A stretch of 64,000 nucleotides of DNA from Sedimenticola_A sp040506425 (GTDB lineage Bacteria; Pseudomonadota; Gammaproteobacteria; Chromatiales; Chromatiaceae). Below the pieces are notes generated by a model. The model was not told where the DNA came from. It made no database searches and saw nothing but the letters and a program-made list of their open reading frames with translations. The position numbers were made by a program, and so were the translations under genes. The first letter of the stretch is position 1; each line of letters begins with the position of its first letter. The stretch is taken from the NCBI GenBank assembly GCA_965224515.1, contig OZ245051.1, forward strand, positions 1,178,001-1,242,000. Direction: 5' to 3'. This document shows positions 43,770 to 52,386 of the stretch, in pieces.

Positions 43770-44870
43770 ATGAAGATCACTACAGAAAGGGACAATTTGC
43801 TCAAGCCACTCCAGCAAGTTGGAGGAGTTGTAGAGAGACGCCAGACTCTGCCGATTCTTGCCAATGTGTTGATCAACGCAAAAGACGGCCAGTTGAACAT
43901 CACAGCTACCGATCTGGAAGTTGAGATGAAAACCACTGCATCAGTAAATTGCGAAGGGGAGCTGGATTTCACACTTCCGGCAAGAAAGCTGATCGATATC
44001 TGCAGAGCACTTCCGGACGAAGCTGAAATCCAATTAGCCATCGAAAATGAAAGAGCTGTCCTTCGTTCAGGAAAAAGCAGGTTTACCCTCGGTATACTTC
44101 CCGCACAGGATTATCCTGCCATTGAACCATCAGTCAGCAGCCAAAGATTCTCGATCACACAGAAATTATTAAAACGCCTGATTGAGAAAACACAGTTTGC
44201 AATGGCACAGCAGGATGTTCGCTATTACCTCAACGGCATGCTCATGGAGATCAGCAGTGGCATGATCAGGGCAGTAGCTACAGATGGACACCGCCTGGCG
44301 TTAAGTGAAGCGGTCTGCGAAATAGAGAGCGGGGTCGATATCCAGGTTATTCTACCGAGAAAAGCTGTGCTGGAACTGGGAAGACTTCTCGAGGATTCTG
44401 ACGAGAACGTTGAGATCGATATCAGTAGCAATCACATCAGGCTCAAGATGGGCGACACAAGTTTTACTTCAAAACTCATCGATGGAAAATTTCCTGACTA
44501 TCAGCGCGTCATTCCGGCTAACACAGATAAGCAGGTTACAACCCAACGTGACACACTGAAGCAGGCACTACAGAGAACATCGATTCTCTCTAACGAAAAA
44601 TATCGGGGAATCCGCTTTCAGTTCTCTACCGGCATACTCGAGCTGCTTGCACACAATCCGGAACAGGAAGAGGCTGAAGAGCAACTCGAGATCAACTACG
44701 AGGGAGAAGAGCTGGTAATCGGTTTTAACGTGGGCTACCTGATCGAAGTTCTCAGCGTTATTGATACTGATGAAGTAAAACTTCTGTTGAGTGATGCCAA
44801 CAGCAGCTGCCTTATCCAAAATGCAGACACTGATGAAAGCCGGTATGTTGTCATGCCGATGCGCCTCTAG
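43770..44870 (+). CDS. dnaN: DNA polymerase III beta sliding clamp
   Basis: 366 residues (E. coli 366). The start MKITTERDNLLKPLQQVGGVVERRQTLPILANVLI and the end SCLIQNADTDESRYVVMPMRL (clamp C-terminus, MPMRL) are diagnostic. The ring tethers polymerase III to DNA. It stands between the probable oriC and recF. Confidence 0.98.
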   Translation: MKITTERDNLLKPLQQVGGVVERRQTLPILANVLINAKDGQLNITATDLEVEMKTTASVNCEGELDFTLPARKLIDICRALPDEAEIQLAIENERAVLRSGKSRFTLGILPAQDYPAIEPSVSSQRFSITQKLLKRLIEKTQFAMAQQDVRYYLNGMLMEISSGMIRAVATDGHRLALSEAVCEIESGVDIQVILPRKAVLELGRLLEDSDENVEIDISSNHIRLKMGDTSFTSKLIDGKFPDYQRVIPANTDKQVTTQRDTLKQALQRTSILSNEKYRGIRFQFSTGILELLAHNPEQEEAEEQLEINYEGEELVIGFNVGYLIEVLSVIDTDEVKLLLSDANSSCLIQNADTDESRYVVMPMRL

Positions 44871-44917
44871 TGATGGATACGGGAGGATTAAACCTATCCT
44901 CCCGTATTCTCATCACT
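44869..44917 (+). terminator. Large hairpin between dnaN and recF
   Basis: A perfect 12-bp stem ATACGGGAGGAT / ATCCTCCCGTAT with a 7-base loop (44877-44907), extended by an outer AGTGATG / CATCACT stem (44869-44875, 44911-44917). No T-tract follows, so it is more likely a transcript-stabilising or attenuating structure than a simple terminator. It starts within the last codons of dnaN and ends 30 bp before recF. Confidence 0.6.
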
Positions 44918-44946
44918 CCTGATCACACATAATCTGCTCCTGACAG

Positions 44947-46005
44947 ATGGCAATCAAAAGCCTCAGGATTTCTAATCTAAGAAATATATCTGACACTGAA
45001 CTAAACCCGGTTATTGGTAATAACTTAATCTGGGGAACCAACGGTTCAGGTAAAACCTCAATACTTGAATCAATCTACCTGCTTGCACGAGGACGGTCTT
45101 TCAGAAGCAGCAGGGCAGGACCTCTGATAAAGATTGGACAGGAGGTGCTTACTGTCTTCTCCCAGTATGAGAATCAAAACAACCAGTATCGTATTGGCAT
45201 CTCCAAATCGAAAAGTGCCACAGAGGTCAAAATTAATGGAGAGGGAATATCTAAACTCTCACAGTTAGCTTCTGTTCTACCTCTGCATATCATCACTCCC
45301 CAGTCACACCAGATTCTCGAAAGGGGACCCGAATTCAGAAGACGACTACTGGACTGGGGTGTGTTCCACGTGGAACATAACTACAACCAGGTCTTAAGAC
45401 GGTATTTACGAGCACTTAATCAAAGAAATTCAGCCCTTCGCAGCGATCAAAAACAGGCTCAGGCCTGGGATATCGAATTATCAAAAATCGGATTAATGCT
45501 GAATCAACACAGGATTGATTATCTTGATGAGCTATCAGGTGCAATAAAAGATGAGATTAAATTATTTCTGCCAAACTTTGAGTGCACCATAGAGTGGAGA
45601 CCTGGCTGGGATAAGGAGAAAGGTTTACTCGACACTCTTAAAGATAATTTCAGATCTGATTGTAAAAGAGGCTTTACACAGTCTGGTCCACAAAGGGCCG
45701 ATTTGATTCTGAAACTTGATAATCACAAAGCTGCAGAAATTGCCTCAAGAGGTCAGCAGAAGTTACTCATAGCTGCAGTAAAGATTGCACAGATCAAAGT
45801 CTGCCAAACGAAATCCGATTCTGATCAAATTTTTATAATTGATGACCTTGCTGCTGAATTGGATTCAACAAATCTTCAAAAAATAACAAATAGAATTACC
45901 GAGCTGGCAATCCAGTCATTCATAACAGCTACAGATAAAGAAAACTTTTCCAGTTTTAATATTGAAAAAGTGTTCCACGTGGAACATGGGATCATTCAGA
46001 CCTGA
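44947..46005 (+). CDS. recF: DNA replication and repair protein RecF
   Basis: 352 residues. Walker A GTNGSGKTSILESIYLLARGRSFRSS, signature SRGQQKLLIAAVKIAQ and Walker B IFIIDDLAAELDS are all present. It loads RecA at gaps. The gene is remarkably AT-rich compared with its neighbours. Two perfect parS palindromes lie in the reading frame, at codons for VFHVEH (45362-45377) and again near the C-terminus (45971-45986), so two VFHVEH peptides are encoded. Confidence 0.95.
   Translation: MAIKSLRISNLRNISDTELNPVIGNNLIWGTNGSGKTSILESIYLLARGRSFRSSRAGPLIKIGQEVLTVFSQYENQNNQYRIGISKSKSATEVKINGEGISKLSQLASVLPLHIITPQSHQILERGPEFRRRLLDWGVFHVEHNYNQVLRRYLRALNQRNSALRSDQKQAQAWDIELSKIGLMLNQHRIDYLDELSGAIKDEIKLFLPNFECTIEWRPGWDKEKGLLDTLKDNFRSDCKRGFTQSGPQRADLILKLDNHKAAEIASRGQQKLLIAAVKIAQIKVCQTKSDSDQIFIIDDLAAELDSTNLQKITNRITELAIQSFITATDKENFSSFNIEKVFHVEHGIIQT
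45362..45377. promoter_or_regulatory. parS site 1 (ParB-binding palindrome)
   Basis: TGTTCCACGTGGAACA, a perfect 16-bp palindrome identical to the gammaproteobacterial parS consensus. It is inside recF about 1.7 kb from the probable oriC. ParB and ParA are encoded in the same window. Confidence 0.93.
45971..45986. promoter_or_regulatory. parS site 2 (ParB-binding palindrome)
   Basis: A second perfect TGTTCCACGTGGAACA, 609 bp from site 1 and within the last codons of recF. It is in the same reading frame, so it adds the same VFHVEH peptide. Confidence 0.93.
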
Positions 46006-46053
46006 TTTAGCCAATTTATTTCAATTTGTACACGGCTGAAGATGCTCAGCGTG

Positions 46054-46059
46054 TATAAT
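46054..46059 (+). promoter_or_regulatory. gyrB: Candidate -10 element for gyrB
   Basis: TATAAT stands 27 bp before the gyrB start codon at 46086. A good -35 at 17 bp is not obvious (TTGTAC is 22 bp upstream), so activity is uncertain. An AGGAGC ribosome-binding site follows at about 46075. Confidence 0.35.
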
Positions 46060-46085
46060 ACGGAGCTTGTTACCAGGAGCACCAC

Positions 46086-48491
46086 ATGAGCTACGACTCT
46101 TCAAACATTAAAGTTCTCAAAGGATTGGATGCAGTACGAAAGCGTCCAGGAATGTATATCGGAGATACAGACGATGGAACCGGACTCCATCACATGGTGT
46201 TTGAAGTCGTAGACAACTCCATCGATGAGGCCCTTGCTGGCTACTGCAGTGAGATCAAGGTGATCATCCATGCTGATGAATCAATAACCGTTACTGACAA
46301 TGGGCGTGGAATACCAGTTGATATCCACCCGGAAGAGGGACGCTCTGCTGCAGAGGTAATCCTCACGGTTCTCCATGCAGGTGGAAAGTTTGACGATAAC
46401 TCCTACAAGGTATCGGGCGGACTGCACGGTGTGGGTGTATCTGTGGTGAACGCCCTATCTGAGAAGTTGAAACTGGATATCAGTAAGAACGGTAAACGCT
46501 ACACCCAGGAATATGTGAATGGAGAGCCTGTAGAACCTCTTAAAGAGGTCGGCAATACCGAAAAGAGCGGTACGGCTATTACATTCATGGCAAGTTCGGG
46601 TACATTCACCAATATTGAGTATCACTACGATATTCTGGCCAAGCGATTGCGTGAACTCTCGTTCCTCAACTCTGGGGTAAGAATTGTTCTCCACGATGAC
46701 CGGACCAATAAAGAAGATGTCTTCGAATATGAAGGCGGAATCATGGCCTTCGTGCAGCATCTCAACAGAAAGAAGACCCCCCTGCATGAAACAGTTTTCC
46801 ACTTCACCGTGGAAAAAAATGATGTCACTGTCGAGCTGGCAATGCAGTGGAATGAGTCGTACCAGGAGAACATCTTCTGTTTCACCAACAATATCCCCCA
46901 GCGGGATGGTGGTACTCACCTGGCGGGTTTCAGGGCTGGACTGACCAGAACCTTGAATCAGTATATCGAACAGGCGGGACTGGCAAAGAAACAGAAGGTA
47001 AACACCTCTGGAGATGATGCAAGGGAAGGGCTTACAGCGGTTCTTTCGGTGAAAGTTCCTGATCCCAAGTTCTCATCCCAGACAAAGGACAAGCTGGTCT
47101 CTTCTGAAGTTAAGGGCATTGTGGAAGCAGTGCTTTCAGAACGACTGTCAGAGTATCTGCTTGAAAATCCCGCTGAGGGCAAGCATATCGCGGGCAAGAT
47201 GATTGAAGCTGCCCGTGCGAGGGAGGCAGCCCGCAAGGCGAGAGAGATGACCCGCAGAAAGGGCGTGCTGGATATTGCCGGTTTGCCGGGCAAGCTTGCG
47301 GATTGTCAGGAGAAGGATCCGGCGCTGTCAGAGCTCTACCTGGTGGAGGGTGATTCCGCTGGCGGTTCAGCCAAGCAGGGGAGGGACCGTCGCAGCCAGG
47401 CGATTCTGCCCCTGAAGGGAAAAATCCTCAATGTGGAAAAAGCACGTTTCGACAAAATGCTCTCGTCAGCTGAAGTCGGAACGCTTATTACGGCCTTGGG
47501 TTGTGGCATTGGCAGGGAAGAGTTCAATCCCGACAAGCTTCGCTATCACCGCATTATCATCATGACAGATGCGGATGTGGACGGTGCCCATATCCGTACA
47601 CTGCTGCTGACCTTTTTCTATCGGCAGATGCCGGAGCTGATCGAGCGCGGACATATCTATATTGCCCAGCCCCCTCTGTACAAGGTGAAAAGAGGGAAAC
47701 AGGAGCAGTACCTGAAGGATGATGCTGATCTCAACCAGTACCTGCTGCATGCTGCCCTGGATAATTCTGAACTTCATGTAAACGATGAATCTCCGGCGCT
47801 GGCTCAAACTGCCCTCGAAACCCTGGCTAAACAGTATGAAAGTACGATGAGAACGCTGAAGCGGCTTTCCCGTCGCTACGAGCATGACGTGCTTGAAAAG
47901 ATAATCCACATGCCTAAGGTTGATGAGCAGCTCCTTGAAGAGAGCGCCGCCCTTGATTCATGGCTTGAGGAACTCAGTGGCAGGGTCAATGCCGATCAGG
48001 GTCCTTCAAGTCGCTTTACCCTGAAGAGGGTTGAAGAGACTGAAGAACAACCGGCGTCTATTATCGTGTCACGACATGTACACGGTATCGGCACCGACAG
48101 TCATATACCGTTGAGCTTCTTCACCAGCGCCGACTACAGGAAAATCTCTGATCTGGGAGTGCAGCTAGAAGGCCTGCTTGGCGAGGGTGCATACATCAAA
48201 CGTGGTGAACGCCGCAGAGATATAACAAGTTTTGGCCAGGCGTTAACCTGGCTGCTGGACGAAGCAAAACGAGGACAGCATATTCAGCGCTACAAAGGCC
48301 TGGGTGAGATGAATCCAGAGCAGCTTTGGGAGACGACCATGAATATGGAGAGCCGCAGGCTTCTTCAGGTGAGTATTGAGGATGCTGTGGGAGCTGACGA
48401 GATATTTACCACACTAATGGGAGATCAAGTGGAGCCCAGACGTGAGTTTATCGAGAAAAATGCACTGGAAGTGGAAAATCTCGACGTTTAG
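46086..48491 (+). CDS. gyrB: DNA gyrase subunit B
   Basis: 801 residues (E. coli 804). GHKL ATPase motifs EVVDNSIDEALAGYC, TDNGRGIPV and GGLHGVGVSVVNALS are followed by the Toprim segments LYLVEGDSAGGSAKQGRDRR and MTDADVDGAHIRTLLLTFFYR. The tail ending ALEVENLDV is normal. It supplies negative supercoils with GyrA. A terminator hairpin follows. Confidence 0.98.
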   Translation: MSYDSSNIKVLKGLDAVRKRPGMYIGDTDDGTGLHHMVFEVVDNSIDEALAGYCSEIKVIIHADESITVTDNGRGIPVDIHPEEGRSAAEVILTVLHAGGKFDDNSYKVSGGLHGVGVSVVNALSEKLKLDISKNGKRYTQEYVNGEPVEPLKEVGNTEKSGTAITFMASSGTFTNIEYHYDILAKRLRELSFLNSGVRIVLHDDRTNKEDVFEYEGGIMAFVQHLNRKKTPLHETVFHFTVEKNDVTVELAMQWNESYQENIFCFTNNIPQRDGGTHLAGFRAGLTRTLNQYIEQAGLAKKQKVNTSGDDAREGLTAVLSVKVPDPKFSSQTKDKLVSSEVKGIVEAVLSERLSEYLLENPAEGKHIAGKMIEAARAREAARKAREMTRRKGVLDIAGLPGKLADCQEKDPALSELYLVEGDSAGGSAKQGRDRRSQAILPLKGKILNVEKARFDKMLSSAEVGTLITALGCGIGREEFNPDKLRYHRIIIMTDADVDGAHIRTLLLTFFYRQMPELIERGHIYIAQPPLYKVKRGKQEQYLKDDADLNQYLLHAALDNSELHVNDESPALAQTALETLAKQYESTMRTLKRLSRRYEHDVLEKIIHMPKVDEQLLEESAALDSWLEELSGRVNADQGPSSRFTLKRVEETEEQPASIIVSRHVHGIGTDSHIPLSFFTSADYRKISDLGVQLEGLLGEGAYIKRGERRRDITSFGQALTWLLDEAKRGQHIQRYKGLGEMNPEQLWETTMNMESRRLLQVSIEDAVGADEIFTTLMGDQVEPRREFIEKNALEVENLDV

Positions 48492-48521
48492 CACGCTATA
48501 CTGACTTTATACCCTCTCCAG

Positions 48522-48556
48522 CGTCTCCTGTGCCTGTCACAGGGGACGTTTTGGTT
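48522..48556 (+). terminator. Rho-independent terminator after gyrB
   Basis: CGTCTCCTGTG, loop CCTGT, CACAGGGGACG then TTTTGGTTTT. An 11-bp stem with one wobble pair, 31 bp after the gyrB stop. Confidence 0.85.
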
Positions 48557-48573
48557 TTAAGTAGTTCCCTGGG

Positions 48574-49005
48574 TTAAATCGCAATTATCAGTTCAGTGAC
48601 AAGGATTCCAACGGCTACCTTGCCGATGGTTTTCCAACGCCTCTCCGTTCTCTCTTGTTCATCACTTATGTTGGCAACTTCCTGGTCCAGATTGAGGCTG
48701 GATATCTGATCCATATCCGGATGCAGGAAAACAGGTCTGTGATTCAGGCTGTCGGCTTCTATAGCGGCGACCGCTTTCACAGGGTCGGTTCTATAGAGCC
48801 TGCCATTGAGATCAAAAAGATGGAATTTAAGTAATTCGTGACAGTGCATTGCAGCTGCCTCGATATCATCAAACTGGGCAACATAGATAATGCAGGGATC
48901 TGAGTTGATAGACGTGCCTGTCTGCGGCAGGCGGTTCTTTTCTCCAAGCCGAATCAGGCCCGGGTGGGATGGGCTGACTTCAATAAACAGGTAACCTTTG
49001 TTCAT
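48574..49005 (-). CDS. Tail-anchored T5orf172-like (GIY-YIG-related) protein
   Basis: 143 residues. Positions 1-83 follow the T5orf172 domain pattern: GYLFIEVSPSHPGLIRLGEKNR parallels the family's GYxYxxxNPSxPGLxKIGxTxR, and IEAAAMHCHELLKFHL...GRLYRTDPVKAVAAIE parallels the later blocks. The conserved acidic REFF-like motif is replaced by GRLY, so nuclease activity is doubtful. Residues about 127-143 (TIGKVAVGILVTELIIAI) form a single C-terminal membrane helix. That combination of domain and tail anchor was not expected. No function can be assigned; convergent with gyrB. Confidence 0.65.
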   Translation of the reverse strand: MNKGYLFIEVSPSHPGLIRLGEKNRLPQTGTSINSDPCIIYVAQFDDIEAAAMHCHELLKFHLFDLNGRLYRTDPVKAVAAIEADSLNHRPVFLHPDMDQISSLNLDQEVANISDEQERTERRWKTIGKVAVGILVTELIIAI

Positions 49006-49010
49006 TTTGA

Positions 49011-49025
49011 TCTCCGGTCCGGAGA
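49011..49025. promoter_or_regulatory. 15-bp palindrome over the ribosome-binding site of the T5orf172-like gene
   Basis: TCTCCGG-T-CCGGAGA is perfect and contains the GGAG site of the minus-strand gene that starts at 49005. It could be an operator, or a hairpin that hides the ribosome-binding site. Confidence 0.45.
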
Positions 49026-49138
49026 GTCCAAAAACGGTAAGCGGGCTCTGTAATGCCTGGCTATATAAACATTAGCAGTAAATGGTGGATCTGGAGGATT
49101 GAGCTGTCTGTTATGTTAACCGCGTCAAGGTTACTGAT

Positions 49139-49154
49139 GTAAGTGAGCACTTAC
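49139..49154. promoter_or_regulatory. Operator-like palindrome downstream of plsC
   Basis: GTAAGTG-AG-CACTTAC, two perfect 7-base arms, 18 bp after the plsC stop. It resembles the palindrome at 49951-49966 (13 of 17 aligned bases). Confidence 0.4.
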
Positions 49155-49171
49155 TATCATTGGATGGATAT

Positions 49172-49903
49172 CTACGCAGTCTCCTCAATACTGCCGGGTA
49201 ACAAAGCGACTTGCCCCTCAATCCACTCTTCAACCATTTCGTTGATCCTGGCAGTGCTTAGACCCTCGGTTTGAATAGGCTCCCCAACAACTACCTGGAT
49301 GGTACCGGGATACTTCTTGATCCCTCTTCTGCGCCAGAAGACGCCGGCATTGTGTGCTATGGGCACCACGGGGTATCCGGATTTTGATGCCAGCATAGCG
49401 CCGCCTATGCCGTAACGTTTGTAATCACCGGGGGCTACCCGGGTACCCTCGGGGAAGATAACCACCAGGCGACCCTTTTTTAAACGGTCGATGCCTTTGT
49501 CGATGATCTCCTTGGCAGCTTTACGTCCAGCCTTGCGGTTGATTGCAATGGGTTGCACCGCGGCCAGGGCCCAGCCGAATATAGGCACCCACATCAGTTC
49601 ACGCTTCAGTACCCAGGCCTGTTCAGGGGGCAGTAGCCCGCGCAGAGCGATGGTCTCCCATGCTGATTGATGTTTGGAGAGGACTATGGCGCTTTTTTCA
49701 GGGATATGCTCAACGCCGGTGATCTCGTAATTCAGATCACAGACAACGCGTAACATATACAGGTTTGTTCTGCCCCAGAGGTTGGCAATCTGAGAGCGCC
49801 ACCTGAAGGGCATCAGCCAGCCCAGTACCGCGATGGGTAGTCCCAGAAGGACAATGCTGAGTACCAGGCCGATAAAATAGATAATGGACCTGAGTAGAAT
49901 CAT
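49172..49903 (-). CDS. plsC: 1-acyl-sn-glycerol-3-phosphate acyltransferase
   Basis: 243 residues. An N-terminal membrane segment (about 5-32) is followed by the acyltransferase motifs: H78 and E83 in KHQSAWET (an HX4E form of HX4D), and FPEGTR (150-155). It converts lysophosphatidate to phosphatidate. It lies on the minus strand after the MazG-like and glyS genes, with palindromes on both sides that may be operators. The gmhB gene often found before plsC in gammaproteobacteria is absent here. Confidence 0.93.
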   Translation of the reverse strand: MILLRSIIYFIGLVLSIVLLGLPIAVLGWLMPFRWRSQIANLWGRTNLYMLRVVCDLNYEITGVEHIPEKSAIVLSKHQSAWETIALRGLLPPEQAWVLKRELMWVPIFGWALAAVQPIAINRKAGRKAAKEIIDKGIDRLKKGRLVVIFPEGTRVAPGDYKRYGIGGAMLASKSGYPVVPIAHNAGVFWRRRGIKKYPGTIQVVVGEPIQTEGLSTARINEMVEEWIEGQVALLPGSIEETA

Positions 49904-49950
49904 ATCGATATCCGATTATTAAACAGTGTATATGACGAGCTCAATCAGGT

Positions 49951-49966
49951 TAGTGAGTATTCACTA
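49951..49966. promoter_or_regulatory. Operator-like palindrome upstream of plsC
   Basis: TAGTGA-GTAT-TCACTA, perfect 6-base arms, between the MazG-like gene and plsC. AGTGAGTA/TCACT type palindromes are typical of TetR-family operators (general knowledge); no regulator gene is adjacent. Confidence 0.45.
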
Positions 49967-50314
49967 CTCCATGTCACGAAATTCAGATACCCGAATCCTG
50001 CCGTCTACCATTCTGGACTGGCGCTGCATCAGCTTTTCCATCTTCTCCCAGAATACCTGGTTGAGATCGAACTCCTGGGCAATGGCTGTACCCATGACCA
50101 GGATCAGCAGATCGGCAACCTCCTCGGCGAGGGCCTCGCGGCTCTTTCCCTTGGTGACGCAGGAGGAGATCTCTCCCAGCTCTTCGGTCATCAGGGCAAC
50201 GCGGTAGTTCATCTCTTCGCCACCGTTCTCCCTGAAATTGTGCTTGGTGTGGAAGGCCTGAACGGCTTCCATCATCGAGTCCCAGGAGTCGTGCTGAGTC
50301 TCTGTCTTGCTCAT
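49964..50314 (-). CDS. MazG-like nucleotide pyrophosphohydrolase
   Basis: 116 residues, all-alpha. The metal-binding motifs EELGEISS and EEVADLLILVMG fit the EExxE and ExxD pattern of MazG-type NTP pyrophosphohydrolases. They hydrolyse noncanonical or damaged NTPs. It overlaps the glyS stop by 4 bases, so it is translated with it; it could be a housekeeping enzyme. The 3' end runs up to the palindrome at 49951. Confidence 0.85.
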   Translation of the reverse strand: MSKTETQHDSWDSMMEAVQAFHTKHNFRENGGEEMNYRVALMTEELGEISSCVTKGKSREALAEEVADLLILVMGTAIAQEFDLNQVFWEKMEKLMQRQSRMVDGRIRVSEFRDME

Positions 50315-52386
50315 GACTGCAACCGCGAAATATCGGCAACACCGAGAAACAGGCCGCTCAACTGGTTGAGCAGGGCAAGCCGGTTGTTGCGAATGGCTGG
50401 ATCGTCCGCCATGACCATCACTTCGTCGAAGAAATGATCCACGGGCTCTTTGAGATCAGCCAGTGCAATCAGGGAACCTTCGTAGTCATACTGATCCAGC
50501 ATCGGGTTGACCAGGTTCGATTTTGCTGTGACCTGGTTATGCAGGGCCCGCTCTTCATCACCTTCGAACAGTGATGGATCAACCTGATCGGGTGTATCAC
50601 CGTCAACCTTTTTCAGGATATTACGGATACGTTTGTTGGCGGCGGCAAGCGACTCGGCCTCGGGGAGCCTGCCGAAGGCGACTACCGCATTAATGCGGCG
50701 ATCGAAATCTGCGGTGCTTTCGGGGCGTACTGCAGCAACCGCTTCGAAGACATTAACCGCAACAGAGCGTTCGTGGTAGATGCCCTTGAGACGCTCAATC
50801 ATGAAGTCGTAGACCTCGGAGACCACATCCGGCTCACTGATTTTATCCCCCAGACCCTCTGCGGTCTGACTCAGTAGCTGGCGCAGACTGAGCGGCAGTG
50901 CATGCTCCTGCATGATACGCAGGGCACCAAGCGTGGCGCGGCGCAGTGCGAAGGGGTCCTTGTCGCCAGTGGGTTTCATGCCGATGCCAAAGATACCCAC
51001 CAGGGTGTCCAGGCGTTCAGCCAGAGAGATGGCTATGCCGGTTTTGCTCTGGGGCAGCTGGTCGCCGGAGTAGCGCGGCATGTAGAACTCATCCATAGCC
51101 TGGCCGAGTTCAGCGGGTTCTCCGTCCCGGGCGGCCTGGTAGCGGCCCATGATGCCCTGCATGGCGGCGAATTCGCAGACCATCTCGGTCATTAAATCAC
51201 AGCGGCTGAGCATGCCTGCACGGTGCGCAAGCTGTTCATCTCCGTCGGTCTGTGTGGCGATAGTCGCTGCCAGCGAGGCAACACGCTCGGATTTCTCATA
51301 CATGCTGCCCAGTTTCTGCTGGAACACCACCTTCTTCAGAGATTCCTGGTGATCTTCCAGGCGCTTCTTGCCGTCCTGGGTCCAGAAGAACATGGCGTCT
51401 GAGAGACGGGGACGGACCACCCGTTCGTTACCCTCTTTAATCACTTCCGGCTTGGGGCTGTCGATGTTGGCGATGGTGATGAAGTGGTTCATCAGTCCTG
51501 CCCTGGCATTGAACATCGGGAAATATTTCTGGTTCAGCTTCATGGTGTAGACCAGGGCCTCGTGGGGAACCTCGAGATACTTCTCCTCGAATGTCCCGGC
51601 TATGGGCACGGGCCACTCGTTCAGGGCAGTCACCTCGTCCAGCAGCTCTTCGTCCATGTCCGCGGTGCCGCCGAGGGTTTCGGCGGTCTGCATGACCTGG
51701 CTGCGGATCTTTTCACGGCGCTTAGAGAAATCTGCTATGACATAACCCTGCTCTTCCAGCGTGCCTGCATAGTCTGCGGGATTGTCGATCTGCAGGGAGT
51801 CCGGGTGATGGAAGCGGTGGCCGTAGGTCAGGTTGCCAGCTTCGGCATCGAGAATAGTGCAGGGCACCACTGCATCGCCGTGCAGAAACAGCAGCCAGTG
51901 CACAGGTCGTACGAACTGCGCCTCGGAGGCACCCCAGCGCATGCGCTTTGGAATCGGCAGCTTGTTGAGTGCAGTCTCAGCGATAGCAGGCAGCAGTTCG
52001 GCTGCCGGCTTTCCAGTCTGGTGGACCTTGTAGGTGAGCCACTCGCCCTTGTCTGTCTGGGTGCGCTGAAGCTGATCCACGGTGGTTCCGCAGGAGCGAG
52101 CAAAACCTTCGGCCGCCTTGGTGGCGTTGCCGTCTGCATCGAAGGCGGCTTTCACAGCGGGGCCGCGACGTTCCACATCCTTATCGGGCTGACCTGTGGA
52201 GCAGTTGCTGATGAGGATGCCGAGCCGGCGTGGAGCGGCATAGCTTTTTACTTCACCATATTCCAGGTCGGCGTTGTCGAGCCCGGCGATAAATTCACGG
52301 GTCAGGGCATCGGAGAGGCGCTTCAGGGCAACCGGTGGCAGCTCTTCTGTACCGAGTTCAAACAGCAGGTCGGCATGATCAGCCAT
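50311..52386 (-). CDS. glyS: Glycyl-tRNA synthetase beta subunit
   Basis: 691 residues (E. coli 689). The start ADLLFELGTEELPPVALKRLSDALTREF and blocks such as RRGPAVKAAFDADGNATKAAEGFARSCG, RPRLSDAMFFWTQDGKKRLEDH and DPFALRRATLGALRIM are GlyS-specific. With GlyQ it forms the alpha2beta2 synthetase. It overlaps glyQ by 8 bases. Confidence 0.97.
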   Translation of the reverse strand: MADHADLLFELGTEELPPVALKRLSDALTREFIAGLDNADLEYGEVKSYAAPRRLGILISNCSTGQPDKDVERRGPAVKAAFDADGNATKAAEGFARSCGTTVDQLQRTQTDKGEWLTYKVHQTGKPAAELLPAIAETALNKLPIPKRMRWGASEAQFVRPVHWLLFLHGDAVVPCTILDAEAGNLTYGHRFHHPDSLQIDNPADYAGTLEEQGYVIADFSKRREKIRSQVMQTAETLGGTADMDEELLDEVTALNEWPVPIAGTFEEKYLEVPHEALVYTMKLNQKYFPMFNARAGLMNHFITIANIDSPKPEVIKEGNERVVRPRLSDAMFFWTQDGKKRLEDHQESLKKVVFQQKLGSMYEKSERVASLAATIATQTDGDEQLAHRAGMLSRCDLMTEMVCEFAAMQGIMGRYQAARDGEPAELGQAMDEFYMPRYSGDQLPQSKTGIAISLAERLDTLVGIFGIGMKPTGDKDPFALRRATLGALRIMQEHALPLSLRQLLSQTAEGLGDKISEPDVVSEVYDFMIERLKGIYHERSVAVNVFEAVAAVRPESTADFDRRINAVVAFGRLPEAESLAAANKRIRNILKKVDGDTPDQVDPSLFEGDEERALHNQVTAKSNLVNPMLDQYDYEGSLIALADLKEPVDHFFDEVMVMADDPAIRNNRLALLNQLSGLFLGVADISRLQS

